The translations under genes were made by a program, and so were the position numbers. This document shows, piece after piece, positions 46,791 to 57,416 of a DNA stretch of 64,000 bases. A model generated the notes under the pieces. It saw only the letters and a list, made by a program, of their open reading frames with translations, made no database searches and was not told the origin of the DNA. This stretch comes from Phyto melanocephala (taxonomy: Eukaryota > Arthropoda > Insecta > Diptera > Rhinophoridae), in NCBI GenBank assembly GCA_941918925.1, contig OW799233.1, positions 86,930,055 through 86,994,054 on the forward strand, read 5' to 3'. Within the stretch, counting starts at the first letter, position 1. The number at the start of each line of letters is the position of its first letter.

Positions 46791-47249
46791 TAATGTATAA
46801 AATTGTTAAAGGAAATGAAAAATAGGCGAAAATTGTGAAAGAAATTTAAAACTTCATAAAGTAAAAAAAATTAATTTGCTATAAAGTTTATTTTTCTGCA
46901 TCATCAGTATCAAAAATTATAACTGACATTGAAAAGCAACGAAAAGTTCTGAGCAGTAAATTCCACAAAAGTTCAATTTAATTATCTAAGTGTTTTATGT
47001 AAATTTAACATTAAAAGCGAAGGGATCATTATTAGAAAATGTTAGGTTAATCTGATCTTACTGTGATTTGTTTTTTTATGTTTATGTGAAATTCCTGAAG
47101 TTTTTTTTTTCAAAATTTTGTCGTTTTTAATTGCTTTTAGAAAACGTGTTTTGTAAATATAAACACAAAACAGCTGATTAAAAAATCTTTCAAGTAAAAA
47201 TTTAACTAGCTAAAATTTGGAAAACTTTTTTTGTGTCTTAATATATTAC
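46791..47249. other. AT-rich spacer
   Basis: No gene or repeat ends recognised. Confidence 0.35.
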
Positions 47250-47656
47250 TACCCAGCAAAAACAATCTATGAGCAAAAAGTGACTTTGCAGAGGTTCAAC
47301 TGGTGACGAAGTGATAAAATATAGGTGAAAACACTAATGATTTTAACATAAGCGTGTCATTGGAGATCATGTGTTTACATGAATAAAATAATGAAAAACA
47401 CTCCGTTATAATAAGTGCATAGAACTCATGCATATTTGATGAAAAGCATCGGATATTTCATGAGTTGAATTTGTTTGTTTACATGAATTGTTTAAGATAT
47501 TTTTCATGACCTTGCATTCATTTTTAAGCATTTATCATTTATGACAAATTATTTCACATTTAAGAAGTTATTTAGAATGAATGCTTTTACACAATTGATT
47601 TAGAAGTCTTGAAAATGTAATTCGTTTTGCACTACTTCTATTTTTTTTTGCTGGGT
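47250..47656. mobile_element. 407-bp MITE with TACCCAGCAAAAA ends
   Basis: Left TACCCAGCAAAAACAATC, right complementary to TACCCAGCAAAAAAAAA. AT-rich interior without coding sequence. Flanks are TATTAC and ATAAAT, giving no clear target duplication. The CTACCCAG core is shared with the 21.6-kb element. Confidence 0.6.
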
Positions 47657-48000
47657 AATAAATGAACAAACCTATAACAGTAATATTTTTATAAGTTTAC
47701 AAAAACACTTTTTGCAGTCATTATCAGTCCTGTCATCAGCAAATTTTTAAAAAATAATAAACCCAATTTTCAAAAAAATTTGACATAGACAATTTCATAA
47801 TTAACTCTAAACGAATTCTATTTAACGTTGAAATAACAATCATTCATAAATGGTTAATTTTTGACAAAATCATGAAAATCACATTGAATCACAAAGTAAT
47901 ATGGTGTGGTTGAACTGATAAACTCATTTTTTTTCTGACTTAGACCACTTTTATAGTTAAGAGCACATACTTACATATACCTATACTATTTAATTTCTTA
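47657..48000. other. AT-rich spacer
   Basis: Nothing recognised. Confidence 0.35.
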
Positions 48001-48126
48001 CCCTTATATCTAAACAAGAGCGTTGAGCGTCAAGCGTTGCAATTTTGCATGTATTTTGTTATTGTAACAAAAACAAAAAACACATGTAAAACTCCAACGC
48101 TTGACGCTCTTGTTTAGGTATGAGGG
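48001..48126. repeat. Foldback element, 32-bp arms
   Basis: CCCTTATATCTAAACAAGAG at the left matches the complement of the right arm (CCCTCATACCTAAACAAGAG). Both continue CGT...CAAGCGTTG, the left arm having a 7-nt insertion (TGAGCGT) that repeats its own neighbour. TTA flanks both ends. The loop contains ATTGTAACAAAAACAAAA. Small hairpin-type MITE. Confidence 0.7.
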
Positions 48127-48159
48127 TTAATGGTTTTTGGACACGCAAGCAGCAGCCTG

Positions 48160-48372
48160 ACCAGTAAAATACCCTTCAACCTCCACAATATTTATATCAA
48201 ATGAAATGGCTTGACCAGAATAATATAGTAAACTTTGAGAAAGTGTAAATTCCAAGTACATTTAACTATGTATAGTGCAAATTGAAGATGGTGTTGGAAA
48301 TAAAAAAGCAAAATGGCTACGCTACGATGAGTTCATTACACTCGTGCCTACAGACAATGACGGTGAAAGGTA
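48160..48372 (+). mobile_element. DINE-1-like internal fragment
   Basis: Recognised from AAATGGCTTGACCAGAATAA, CCAAGTACATTTAACTATG-type and GACAATGACGGTGAAAGGTA, which correspond to the block before the 3' terminus in the 6.8-8.2-kb copy. Both ends are missing. Confidence 0.55.
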
Positions 48373-48530
48373 CTTTTTTATCTTTTATAATTTTTATTAA
48401 AATTCTGTTGAAAATTGGTATTCTAAAGTAGCATGAATGCAAAATTTTGCAAAAAAAAAAAAAAATCATAAAGATGGAAAACTCGTTATGATCCGTTCAG
48501 TTTAAGAAAAAAAAAATAATTTATAAAGAA

Positions 48531-49338
48531 TATATCTGTGGTCGCAAGGAAAAACAAGGTAACTCCATTTTTTTAAAACACGAGAAAGACGCATTTAAAG
48601 TTTTCGACATATTTTACTAGTTTCTTTTTTAATTTATATTCTAATGTGTGCGCATTAAAAAAAAACATAATTTTACATCCTGTTGAACATTTTGGGTTGC
48701 AGTAAAAAACTTTTTACCCGTCAGAAGCGAAAATCAAGGTCAGCTACCTGATTTTTACCTAAAAATGGAGTTACCTGGTTTTTCTTAAAAATTTCATTGT
48801 TTGAATTTATTCTTATATTTTATGGAGTTAAGGCAACTTTTCATCGTCTTATGCAAAAAAAATTATTTAAAAGTTATAAATAAAAAAAAAAATATATATA
48901 TATATTTTTTTAAAATTAATTTTTATGTTTTTTCATAAAACCAAAGGGTAAAAAATATATAAGAAACAAAGAAAATTTTCAATTTTTTAGTTTTTAGTTT
49001 GCTGTTAAAAATAAAGAAATTCGGTTAATTTTGTTGTATGTTAATGATACAATTCTAGTTTCAATTATTGTTTACATCAACGATCAATATCGTAGTGTTT
49101 TTCTTTAAGATATTGTGGAGTTACCTGATTTTTCCTTAAAACACATGGAGTTACCTTTTTTTCCTAAAAATTGGTATTTAAGCGATTTTTATTTTGTAGA
49201 TTACTCTTAAATGTGATACTTTTTCAAAATTTTGATCTGACAGAGTGATGGTAAATCCAAAATCCATCCACTTTCTGGGTTTTTTCAACTTTTTGGAAAA
49301 ATGGAGTTACCTTGTTTTTCCTTGCGACCACAGATATA
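48531..49338. mobile_element. 808-bp TIR element with perfect 38-bp inverted ends
   Basis: 48531-48568 and 49301-49338 are exact inverted copies (TATATCTGTGGTCGCAAGGA...). Inside, a degenerate form of the terminal phrase GGAGTTACCTGATTTTTCCT recurs near 48771, 49114 and 49145 and once inverted, so the ends have internal echo copies. No transposase. Outermost TA dinucleotides are consistent with a TA target duplication. The identical arms indicate recent activity or gene conversion. Confidence 0.8.
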
Positions 49339-50178
49339 TGTATGTATAATTAGACCCATGATCAAGAGTGTAAAAACAAAAAGTTGTTTATACTTTAATA
49401 CATTTTTAATCAACATTTTTCAATACCGAAACGACTATCTTACTTTCCATCCCTACATTAATAGTAAAAGCAAAGCGAATTAAAAAAATTTTGACATGCT
49501 TCCAATCAGCTGTTGCGACGAGATTACTTATATGCATATGCATTGATACAAAAAAAATAAATATTTCATATTATAAACTAATACATTTCAAAAATAACAA
49601 CACTATTGGATGTTTATTAACTTAATTAGAATATTATTAATTCAAAATCTATAACTCTGGCCTACATTTACATTATCTGTCTTAAAGTTAATCCGAAATT
49701 GCAATAAAAAGCTGTGCAATATGAACCGTTTTTTATTTTCACCCATTTTCATTTAGTTTTATTTCACAAAAATTGAATCTTTTATATTTTTTTGTAATAT
49801 CTAAAATAAATTAATTTTTTTATAAAGACGAAACAAATAAATCCTTTCTACATGTTTGGTTTGGATGCCTGTAATCTGAAGATAATTATTGAGTTTTTTA
49901 TCTGCGATTAAGGTTATATTTTTAAATAATGTTCTGGTCCAAGTAATAAAAAACAAAAAGTCAGCCATATCTATAGAAGGTAACCAACCTACACATGTAA
50001 ACAGACGTTTTTGAAGATATTTTTATATAGTTATCTTTATTCGAACTTCCTATTTTTAAATTCTAATGTCAAACGATTTTTTGCCTAATCACTTTCACTA
50101 GATAAAATAAATAACTATTACTAGATAAAACAAAAAAAAATAAAATAAAATTCATTTATAAACATAAAATGTTATTTA
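49339..50178. other. AT-rich spacer
   Basis: No coding frame or repeat family recognised. Confidence 0.35.
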
Positions 50179-51436
50179 ACAAGAGCGATATATTCGGCCG
50201 CGCAGAATCTGATAATACCATTCACCATTATGTATATAGGAATAATCCCACATAATAGCTTCACCAAGCTTACGTAGCAGTTTCCATTTTTCGAGATCCA
50301 CTAGGAAAAAACAAATTTTGATTCCTCTTATATCTACATCCATCTTCGAACGATCATTTCTAGTAAGAGTTGCTCGACTTTGGAATGATTTGCCTCTAAA
50401 CCTTAGAGTGTTTAAATACTCTAATAAGGTCTTCAAAGAGAAATTGCTTTTTCACTTTCGTAATACAACCTAATATAATGAACGATTGTAAAGTCTTAAC
50501 GTAATGATTGCTTGCAACAGTTTGTTTTTGGTTCAGTTTTACGGACATAATGTTTTCATATTTATATTCTTACATTTCAAAATAACAAATCTGTCACTAA
50601 CCTGGACCTATATTGTCCGTCGTTGTAGTATACTTTTGAGTACTTCTTATGCTTAGCTGGGGGGCCATATAAACAGTTTATTATATAAGAAACCTATTAA
50701 TTAAGTTATATTTTATTTTGTGAATTAGTATTATTTAACTTGTAGACTTTAATGTGATAAACTCTGTAATATTGGTTTTGGTCTTTAGGGGCTTTTGATA
50801 TTACTTCAAATGAAATAAATAAATAAATATTTCATGTTATACTTTATGTCTTTATTATTTTCGACCCACCCTCGATTTTGATTTTTTACGTAGTTATCTG
50901 TATTCTACTATTTAAGCTCTTTTATTTAATACCCATATTGATGTGGTTAAAAAAATTTGTTCCAACTCTCTCGGTTGTTTAGAAGTTGAAAAAATTGATT
51001 TTCGTTTGTAAATTTTTGGAATATATGCTTAAAAAAAATTTTTCCTATAACTTTAACGATTAAAGCCCGTTTTATCCAAAAATTTTCAGGAATATCTCTA
51101 AAGGCATATATACAAATATGTAGTGCAAAGGTACCTATAAATTATTCTATGGCTGAAAAATTTTAATTTTGGTGGTGAAAATGTGATGAATTTCAATAGC
51201 GATTCATTCCCAGATACCAAACACAGATCTGAGAAACACATGGTTGCTTATAAAAGTTGATTTCAACCAACACACGGACAGACGGTCAGGGCTCAATCGA
51301 CTCCTCTATTCATAAGCTTTCAGAAAATAGATATGTATGTACATACTTTATGGGGTCGGAAATGGTAATTGTAGAAATTACAAACGGAATGACGAAGCTA
51401 TTTATACCCTTTTGCACCACAGGTGAAGGGTACAAA
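50179..51436 (-). mobile_element. DINE-1-like element, minus orientation, split by a LINE fragment
   Basis: Left (3') end CAAGAGCGATATATTCGGCC, right (5') end TGCACCACAGGTGAAGGGTA. CCCACATAATAGCTTCACC at 50247-50265 continues in the 17.7-kb copy straight into ATATTTCATGTTATACGTC, which here resumes near 50827. Between them sits a foreign segment. Confidence 0.8.
50266..50828 (+). mobile_element. 5'-truncated LINE 3' end
   Basis: A frame from 50267 to the TAA at 50471-50473 reads ...STSIFERSFLVRVARLWNDLP..., the C-terminal block (S-YERSF-VR-IRLWNSLP) found at the end of several Jockey/CR1-type LINE polyproteins. About 350 bp of 3' UTR follows, with (AAAT)n at the end (AAATAAATAAATAAAT). Truncation at the 5' side and the 3' repeat tail fit target-primed insertion into the DINE. 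No target duplication could be resolved. Confidence 0.7.
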
Positions 51437-52262
51437 AAAAGAGTAAATAAAAACTAAAATAACCCTACAAGAACAGTGACGGTCATTTAACCGGTTATAT
51501 GACTGGTATTAGTGACTGATATATCGGTTAAAGTTTCTATTAGTTTCTTAAGGGCAATGTGAAAAAAATGACTGAAACTTTTGTGTACATGTGATTTTGC
51601 GTCTTTCTCTTACTTATTAGTTCTGTCGACTGCAAAACATATATCTGGACTACTTACACTACAGCTTTTTCTAATCAAATATAATGTAAGTAGTAGTCAC
51701 ACTTAACGTATATATCGGTCAAAGCTAACTAGCCACACTTAACGTATATATCGGTCAAAGCTAACTCGTACAATAAAACAACTTTATTATCTTTTATATT
51801 ATTTATTATTATATTTTTCATTACATCACTTTTTTTATCACAATATTTCACGTTAATTTCACTGCTTCCTGCAGGGGCTCATTTTAATCCTTTTCCATGG
51901 TATTAGCATCATTGGTATTATGGCTGGAATTACTAAAAGTAGAAATTATGAAAATATGCAAAGACATATACATATTTATGTTTGGCCGCTACCTTTCGTA
52001 CTTACCTTTTATTTCTCGAGTATTTTATAAAAAACCTGGTCGAAAGAACTGCAAATTATTTAATAAAAATTACGTTTTTTAACACTGAATTAAAAATTTT
52101 ACACAATAATATTACAAAATTTTTTTTAAACGTCAAAAAATCAACATACATTATTTTTCTCACTCTTGCATACGCATTATTTTTCCTGTAGCAGGAATTA
52201 TGTATTAAATTGCTGCAATAGTGTTAGTACAAACATTTTGTATGTGTTAGTTTCAGTCATTC
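51437..52262. other. Spacer with a short tandem duplication
   Basis: A 32-bp unit containing CACTTAACGTATATATCGGT is duplicated in tandem (about 51703-51766). At 51850-51945 the minus strand has an acceptor-like CTACTTTTAG followed by a short frame (NSSHNTNDANTMEKD, stop). Its phase does not match the 55-kb gene, so it is not annotated as an exon. Confidence 0.4.
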
Positions 52263-52573
52263 CCCAACATACCAAATGACTTGTGAATAATATTATAATA
52301 AGCTTACCAACGCAAGCCGTAAGCTGGTAAAAGAGTTGTGAATCGATTGTAAAATGTTTGTGTAACAATTATAGAATAATCGAAACGGAACCCTTATTCA
52401 TAAGCTTAAATGTACACGATTACTATAAGCTATTGCTTGTAATAGTAGAATAAGCTTACGAAAATAATATTGTTTTAAGATTATCCTTGCAATTGTCGAA
52501 TAAGCTTACGACAGTAATATTGTACTAAGCCTATCCAATGGTTGAATAGATGGTAATTATTATTAACATTAAT

Positions 52574-53070
52574 TTCATTAATTCAGTTCTTTTTTTTTTT
52601 GGTAATTTCAGTTTTTATTTAAATTTAAATTTTTTTTTAAATTTTAATTAAATTCATTAGTTCAGTTCTTTTTTTGTTGTTATTTAAGTTATAATTAACT
52701 TATAAACGAAAGTTTATATTTACATTTTTAGTTTTTTTAGAAATTTAAAATAAATTCATTAGTTCAGTTCTTTTTTTGTTGTTATTAAGGTTATAATTAA
52801 CTTATAAACGAAAGTTTTTATTTAAATTTAAATTTTTTTTTTAAATTTTAATTAAATTCATTAGTTCAGTTCTTTTTTTGTTGTTATTTAAGTTATAATT
52901 AACTTATAAACGAAAGTTTATATTTACATTTTTAGTTTTTTTAGAAATTTAAAATAAATTCATTAGTTCAGTTCTTTTTTTGTTGCTATTTAAGTTATAA
53001 TTAACTTATAAACGAAAGTTTATATTTACATTTTTAGTTTTTTTAGAAATTTAAAATAAATTCATTAGTT
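52574..53070 (+). repeat. 102-bp tandem array, about five units
   Basis: TTCATTAGTTCAGTTCTTTT recurs at 102-bp steps (52652, 52754, 52856, 52958, 53060), with one diverged shorter unit before it. Two unit types, differing in the stretch after ACTTATAAACGAAAGTTT, alternate A-B-A-B-B. The array sits inside the transposon next to its left end. Confidence 0.85.
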
Positions 53071-53400
53071 TAGTTCTTTTTTGATTTATAATTGTTTCGC
53101 ATCTTAATTCGATTTTTGGCGAACTGAAAGAACGCTCGCGTCTCCTTGACAAATTGATCCTCCGTGTTACCCACTGATAAAGCTGCATCTATAAAATGTA
53201 GAAATTAATTGATTATTTTTTTCAGTTAATGTTTTTAATTGAACTTACTTCGTATTGCTTTTGTTGTGCTTAAATTCCGGACACTTTTCTTTGTCTCCGT
53301 TCCTTTCCAACAAATCTGTTCTCCTAACTCATCCGTGACTAGTTTCTTCCAACAATTCCATTCATCACAAAACTTGTTAACATAGCTTTAGCGCACTCAT
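53070..53400 (-). pseudogene. Transposon protein C-terminal region, spliced
   Basis: On the minus strand, KFCDEWNCWKKLVTDELGEQ...CWKGTETKKSVRNLSTTKAIR runs to a donor at 53249 (AA|GTAAGT). It resumes after acceptor TTTTATAG at 53188 with NAALSVGNTEDQFVKETRAF... and stops at 53070-53072. The cysteine/tryptophan-rich WKGT-x-K pattern resembles the C-terminal DUF4806-type region of insect transposon proteins. It is not in frame with the N-terminal part: a stop follows GEYV at 53496 and the linking sequence is degenerate, so the gene has probably lost an internal segment. Confidence 0.5.
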
Positions 53401-53495
53401 TATGTGTTTTGCTTTTTTTTTCGTCTAATAAAATGCGCAAAGCCAAACTTAATTGTGCGAAAATCATTATTTGCTTTTTTGAAAATCATGCGCCT

Positions 53496-54278
53496 CTAAA
53501 CATATTCTCCACTTTGCGTACACTTATGGCAAGAATTGTAACCGGTATGGCTTTTGATACCCATAATTAGGGATCTTGCTGGTGAATCACATATAAATGA
53601 TTGACAGCTAACTGTATAAGTTTTGCCATTGCAAGATAAATTAGACGCAATAACTTCATTTAGTTCCTCAACGAATGGTGTTAAGAATGCATTGACGTCT
53701 TTCGGCTTACTATTGCCAGAATAAAGTCCTACAGTGTGCACAGGCCTTGTACCACTTACATTTACCAGTATAGGCCAAACTTGAGCCAATGAACTTTTTG
53801 CTATTGGTAGCCCGTCAATATTGAAATTTAATTTAATAGCGTCACTATCATATGCTGAATAAGACAAGAAATCTGTCAAACAGTCCTTTAGTCCATAATG
53901 AACGTATTCGCCACCTGCAAGCGGTACAATTGGTGCATCTCTAGGTGTCTTTTTCAATGCTCTCGCGTCATTTGGTAGGCTTGGTTGTATTTTTTTTAAA
54001 ATGGATAATAGTTCATTCAATGCGGAGTTAGTAATTAAATGTTTTACACTCCACTTAGCCAACTCATCTCTAATATTATATTCTTCATTTATATAATTAA
54101 TCGAAGTTTCATCACTTTCACAACACTCGATATTATTACGTTCAATTGAGCTGGTATTAAGAACACCAGCACTTAAATCTTTCTCAAATTCATTATTTTT
54201 GGGTTTTTTGTTATTAAAAAGAAGTTCAATTACTTCTTTTGTTTCTGTTCTGACCCTTTTTTTATATTTGTAAGGCAT
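53496..54278 (-). CDS. Transposase-like protein, N-terminal part, unclassified family
   Basis: The 260-residue frame opens at ATG 54278 (MPYKYKKRVRTETKEVIELL), just inside the right terminal repeat. It has a basic N-terminus, an acidic middle, then ordered blocks LAKWSVKHLITNSALNELL, PRDAPIVPLAGGEYVHYGLK, LNFNIDGLPIAKSSLAQVWP, FICDSPARSLIMG and a CHKC zinc-knuckle-like end. Many insect and cnidarian transposon proteins share the order NIDGLP-KSS---WPIL ... DTPAR ... GYHGCHKCT, with many more residues after it. Here the frame stops directly after CHKCTQSGEYV, so it is truncated. The Asp in NIDGLP and in CDSPAR could be catalytic, but the superfamily is not clear to me. Confidence 0.7.
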   Translation of the reverse strand: MPYKYKKRVRTETKEVIELLFNNKKPKNNEFEKDLSAGVLNTSSIERNNIECCESDETSINYINEEYNIRDELAKWSVKHLITNSALNELLSILKKIQPSLPNDARALKKTPRDAPIVPLAGGEYVHYGLKDCLTDFLSYSAYDSDAIKLNFNIDGLPIAKSSLAQVWPILVNVSGTRPVHTVGLYSGNSKPKDVNAFLTPFVEELNEVIASNLSCNGKTYTVSCQSFICDSPARSLIMGIKSHTGYNSCHKCTQSGEYV

Positions 54279-54560
54279 TTCTAATTATTTTATTATAAAT
54301 AATATTACCATTTATTTTTCCGCACAACACAATTATAACTTTTATTCACTTTGAAATTTGAAGACTAAATGCAAAACACAAAAGAAATTTGTCAACAAAT
54401 AAAACTGCACTTGTTGACAAATTTCCCGTACATATGTACTTAAGAAGCATAGTTTTTGTGTGCATACATACGAACTGATCAGAAACAGTTGTGAGTCCAC
54501 TATTGTCATAATATTATTCACAAGTGGTATTGCACTTTTATTTCTATTTGGTATGTTGGG

Positions 54561-55066
54561 TCGTTTCTTGTAGGGAAACTAATTTATTGAAATAAATAAA
54601 ATTGTGTTTATTTATATGCTACTGGAAAAAAGTAATGTGCGTTATAAAGGGTTTACGGCGTTTAATAAAAAATGAAAAATGTTTAGATGCAAAAATTATA
54701 TTTAAGAATTCTCTTATAGGTATTTACTTTTCTTATAAGAATGAGTTTGTATGTGTTTAATTATATCAAATTCGCTAAAAATTACAAAAAGACAATTTTA
54801 CAACAAATACCTGTAAAAAAGTTTTTCATCCAAAAGTAGGTACTCTTAAATCATAATAAACACTATATAAGTTGAAGATATCTGTTTTAAAAGACCAAAC
54901 AATTTGTATGTGTTAATTTGAAAATGCGTACGATTTAAGCGTTCATCACAAACTATTTATATTTTTGTCAAGCCTATTTTGTGCTGAGGTTTTCCATATG
55001 TAGAAAGGTACGTGGATGTTAAATAAAAGTGTCAGGTATTTAAAAACTTTATTTGTATGTACTTAC
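54561..55066. other. Spacer
   Basis: AT-rich sequence between the transposon and the 55-kb exons. It may contain the 3' UTR of the gene at 55067-55505 if that gene ends here (AATAAA on the minus strand at about 55053). Confidence 0.35.
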
Positions 55067-55505
55067 TTCCAGTTGAAAAACAAAGAGACACTCTAAAACG
55101 AAATTTGCTTCCATAAAATTCACATCATCAGTAGAATCTTCAGTGTTGTTGTTAAGTGCACCCAAACATTTGTAAAAATGTTTCAATGTTAATTTAGACT
55201 TTTGTACCTTAACCTCAATGTATGGATTTATACTAAAACTAAGGCACTTTCCATCATTCCAATGATCAGTTTTGGCTATAAGCTTCTTCAGCTCTTTATC
55301 GAATTTCTTCCATTGTTCGTGTGTTAAGCATCTACAGGTGTTATTTAATTTGTGGCCTTTTGAAGGTGTCACTTTTATTTGGCATAAAATTCTTTTGTTT
55401 TCGTACTGAAATCAATGACATATAAATAGAAAAACGTTCTAATTAATTTTGCAGAGTACAACTTACCGTGTAGTAATCCAAAATAGTTTCACAATTTATA
55501 TTCAT
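55067..55505 (-). CDS. Unrecognised small gene, first two exons
   Basis: Exon 1 (55505-55467) begins ATGAATATAAATTGTG and ends at donor ACG|GTAAGT, 13 codons in phase 0. Exon 2 (55405-55067) follows acceptor TTGATTTCAG and ends at donor GAA|GTAAGT, or reads through to TAA at 55051. The 126-131 residues contain two Cys-rich spots (NTCRCLTHEQWKKFDKEL), a WNDGKCLSFSINPYIEV strand-like block, LTLKHFYKCLGALNN and a hydrophobic FVLECLFVFQLE end. This looks like an ordered cytosolic or nuclear domain. Codon and splice quality suggest a host gene rather than the neighbouring transposon, whose terminal repeat ends 500 bp away. No third exon could be assigned with confidence; if read-through is used, the protein ends ...QLEVSTYK with a poly(A) signal overlapping the stop. 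Confidence 0.6.
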
Positions 55506-56302
55506 CTTTTTTAAAATTTATTAAATTACATTTTTTGTTTATAGTATAAAATTTGTAGCTTTCTTTTGCCCACCGTTTGAGAAAAAAATAAATAGATTTT
55601 GACGTTTGACCAGGGTTGGAAATTTGAATCTTTTTGTAACATCCAATTTATACGATGAATTAAATTATGTATTTAATCATGCCTTTTTCATTACGAAGCG
55701 ATAGGGAGGAGAATATCATTAGTTCTCGGGTGGCACGCAGAAACATTCGTTTGCAATATTTTACGACATAATAGTCCAAGAGGAAATGTTGATAATAAAC
55801 TGTCAAAATTAGGTGTTATTTTTTCATATGTGTTGTATGATTAATTAATTATTTTTTAATTTATGTTCAATAGACAGAACTTATTGTCCACCTCGAAACA
55901 TAAGTTTATGTAAAAACATTTTGTATAGTTATTATTTATACATTATATCACATTTACACCTAAGACTAATCGAGTAAGTAGCAGATTTTAAGCAGAAATT
56001 GTTAATTTTTAATAGATTTCCCATACAAAACGAAATTTACTTCGCTCCTAGATATTGGCAAAACCAGTACTACTTTGTGTTACAACTGGTTTTTATCACA
56101 TTGTACTACAAATACTACGCTGCATAAATTATATTTAATAAGGTGCATGGTACAATCATCAGGTAGCCTCACTAAAACAGCTAATTTTTGTTTCTACCTT
56201 AAGATATTCTGTGCCTTAAGGTTTACCTAAAATGTAAAATTTTGTTTATGTATGTGTATATATTGTGTATAAATAATATATAAAAAAAAAAAAAAAAAAA
56301 AA
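55506..56302. other. 5' flank and spacer
   Basis: Upstream of the 55-kb gene. A TATA-like TATAGTATAAAA is near 55540 (plus strand as written), and TTTGACGTTTGACCAGGGTT is at about 55598. Nothing else recognised up to the A-run at 56281-56303. Confidence 0.35.
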
Positions 56303-56965
56303 ACAAGAGTGCTATATTCGGCCGTGCCGAATCTTATATACCCTTCACAACGTGTAGTCATGCAATAACAATTGTTTGTATCACCATTTATCTCATATAA
56401 AATACGTACATACATATATAAAAAACAAACATATATAAAAACATCCCATTGCAAAATTATAAATTGAGTTTACGTATGTATGTTTAAAAAAAAAAAAATA
56501 AAAAAAAAATTTAAAAAATATTTTAAAAAAATTTTTAAACATTTAAAAAATTATATAAAAAAACAATAAAAATATAAATAAAATAAAAAAAAAATTTTTG
56601 ACTCAGCTTGGGTTCGATGCAACGTTTACTCTAACCAGTATATATGTATGTTGTTGTTGTAATTGTGTGGTTTTTTGCTCATATCGCAGAAAGTTATCGG
56701 GCGATTATGCTGAATTTCAATAGCGATTAATTTCTGGATATTTCCAAAAGATTGATACCATACACAGATCTGAGGAACACATAGTTGCTTCTAAAAGTTG
56801 ATTTCAACTAACACACGGACAGACGGACAGACGGTTAATCGACTCCTCTATTCATAAGCTTTCAGAAAATATATACTTTATGGGGTCGGAAATGAAAATT
56901 GTAGAAATTATAAACGGAATGACAAAGCTATATATACCCTTGTGCACCACACGTGAAGGGTATAA
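56303..56965 (-). mobile_element. DINE-1-like element, complete, minus orientation
   Basis: Left end ACAAGAGTGCTATATTCGGC with intact hairpin TTCGGCCGTGCCGAA and TATATACCCTTCACAACG. Right end TATATACCCTTGTGCACC and ACGTGAAGGGTATAAAAA. Preceded by a 23-nt A-run that may mark an older insertion site. Shorter than the 13.7-kb copy because it lacks the tandem internal units. Confidence 0.85.
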
Positions 56966-57381
56966 AAATACAAAAAACATTTTTTTTCGGCTCAGCTGGG
57001 ATTCGATGCCGCGTTTACTTTAACCAGTATACCACGTATGTATGTATGCATTGTTTGTTGTTGTTGTGAAGAAATAAGGAGGTGGTCGTGGTTTTTTGCT
57101 CATATCTCAGTTGTTTATTTACCGATGCTTCTGATTTTCAATACTGATCTGCTCCCGAATATTTCTGATATTTGAATACCTCACGCGGATCCAACCGATG
57201 TCGGGAGCTTCAAAAAGTTGATGTCAATATACACACTGTCAAACTGACAGAGCTTAATCGACTCATTAATAAGCTTTCAGAAAATGTATTCTTTATGGGG
57301 TCGGAAATGAAAATTGTAGAAATTTCACACGGAATGACAAACCTATATATACCTTTTTTCACTGTGTGAAGGGTATTAAAA
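56966..57381 (-). mobile_element. Second DINE-1-like copy in tandem, 3'-truncated
   Basis: Begins within the internal block TTCGGCTCAGCTGGGATTCG, continues through the TCATATCTCAGTTG block, and ends TGTGTGAAGGGTATTAAAA. Immediately adjoins the preceding copy in the same orientation. It is more similar to the 1.75-2.33-kb copy (shared TCAGTTGTTTATGTACCGAT-type block) than to its neighbour. Confidence 0.75.
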
Positions 57382-57416
57382 GAGAGCCAAGAAATGCTCT
57401 CCTTTACGCTATCACC

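Larger units (their letters stand above)
52263..54560 (-). mobile_element. DNA transposon with a two-part unclassified transposase
   Basis: Terminal repeats CCCAACATACCAAATGACTT at the left and the complement of CCCAACATACCAAATAGAAA at the right. Both continue after a 20-bp offset in the right arm with ACTTGTGAATAATATTAT. Target duplication not resolved. The minus strand carries a 260-residue N-terminal coding part (54278-53496), a gap with stops, and a spliced C-terminal part (to 53070). A 102-bp tandem array (about 52574-53070) lies between the coding end and the left terminus, where subterminal repeats would be expected. Confidence 0.75.

Noticed and set aside
50176..50436. 86-codon minus-strand frame
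   Set aside because: Antisense of the LINE C-terminal block, which reads as RLWNDLP on the plus strand.
51850..51945. Third exon for the 55-kb gene (frame NSSHNTNDANTMEKD)
   Set aside because: The acceptor phase does not match: joining to the donor at 55067 gives an immediate stop.
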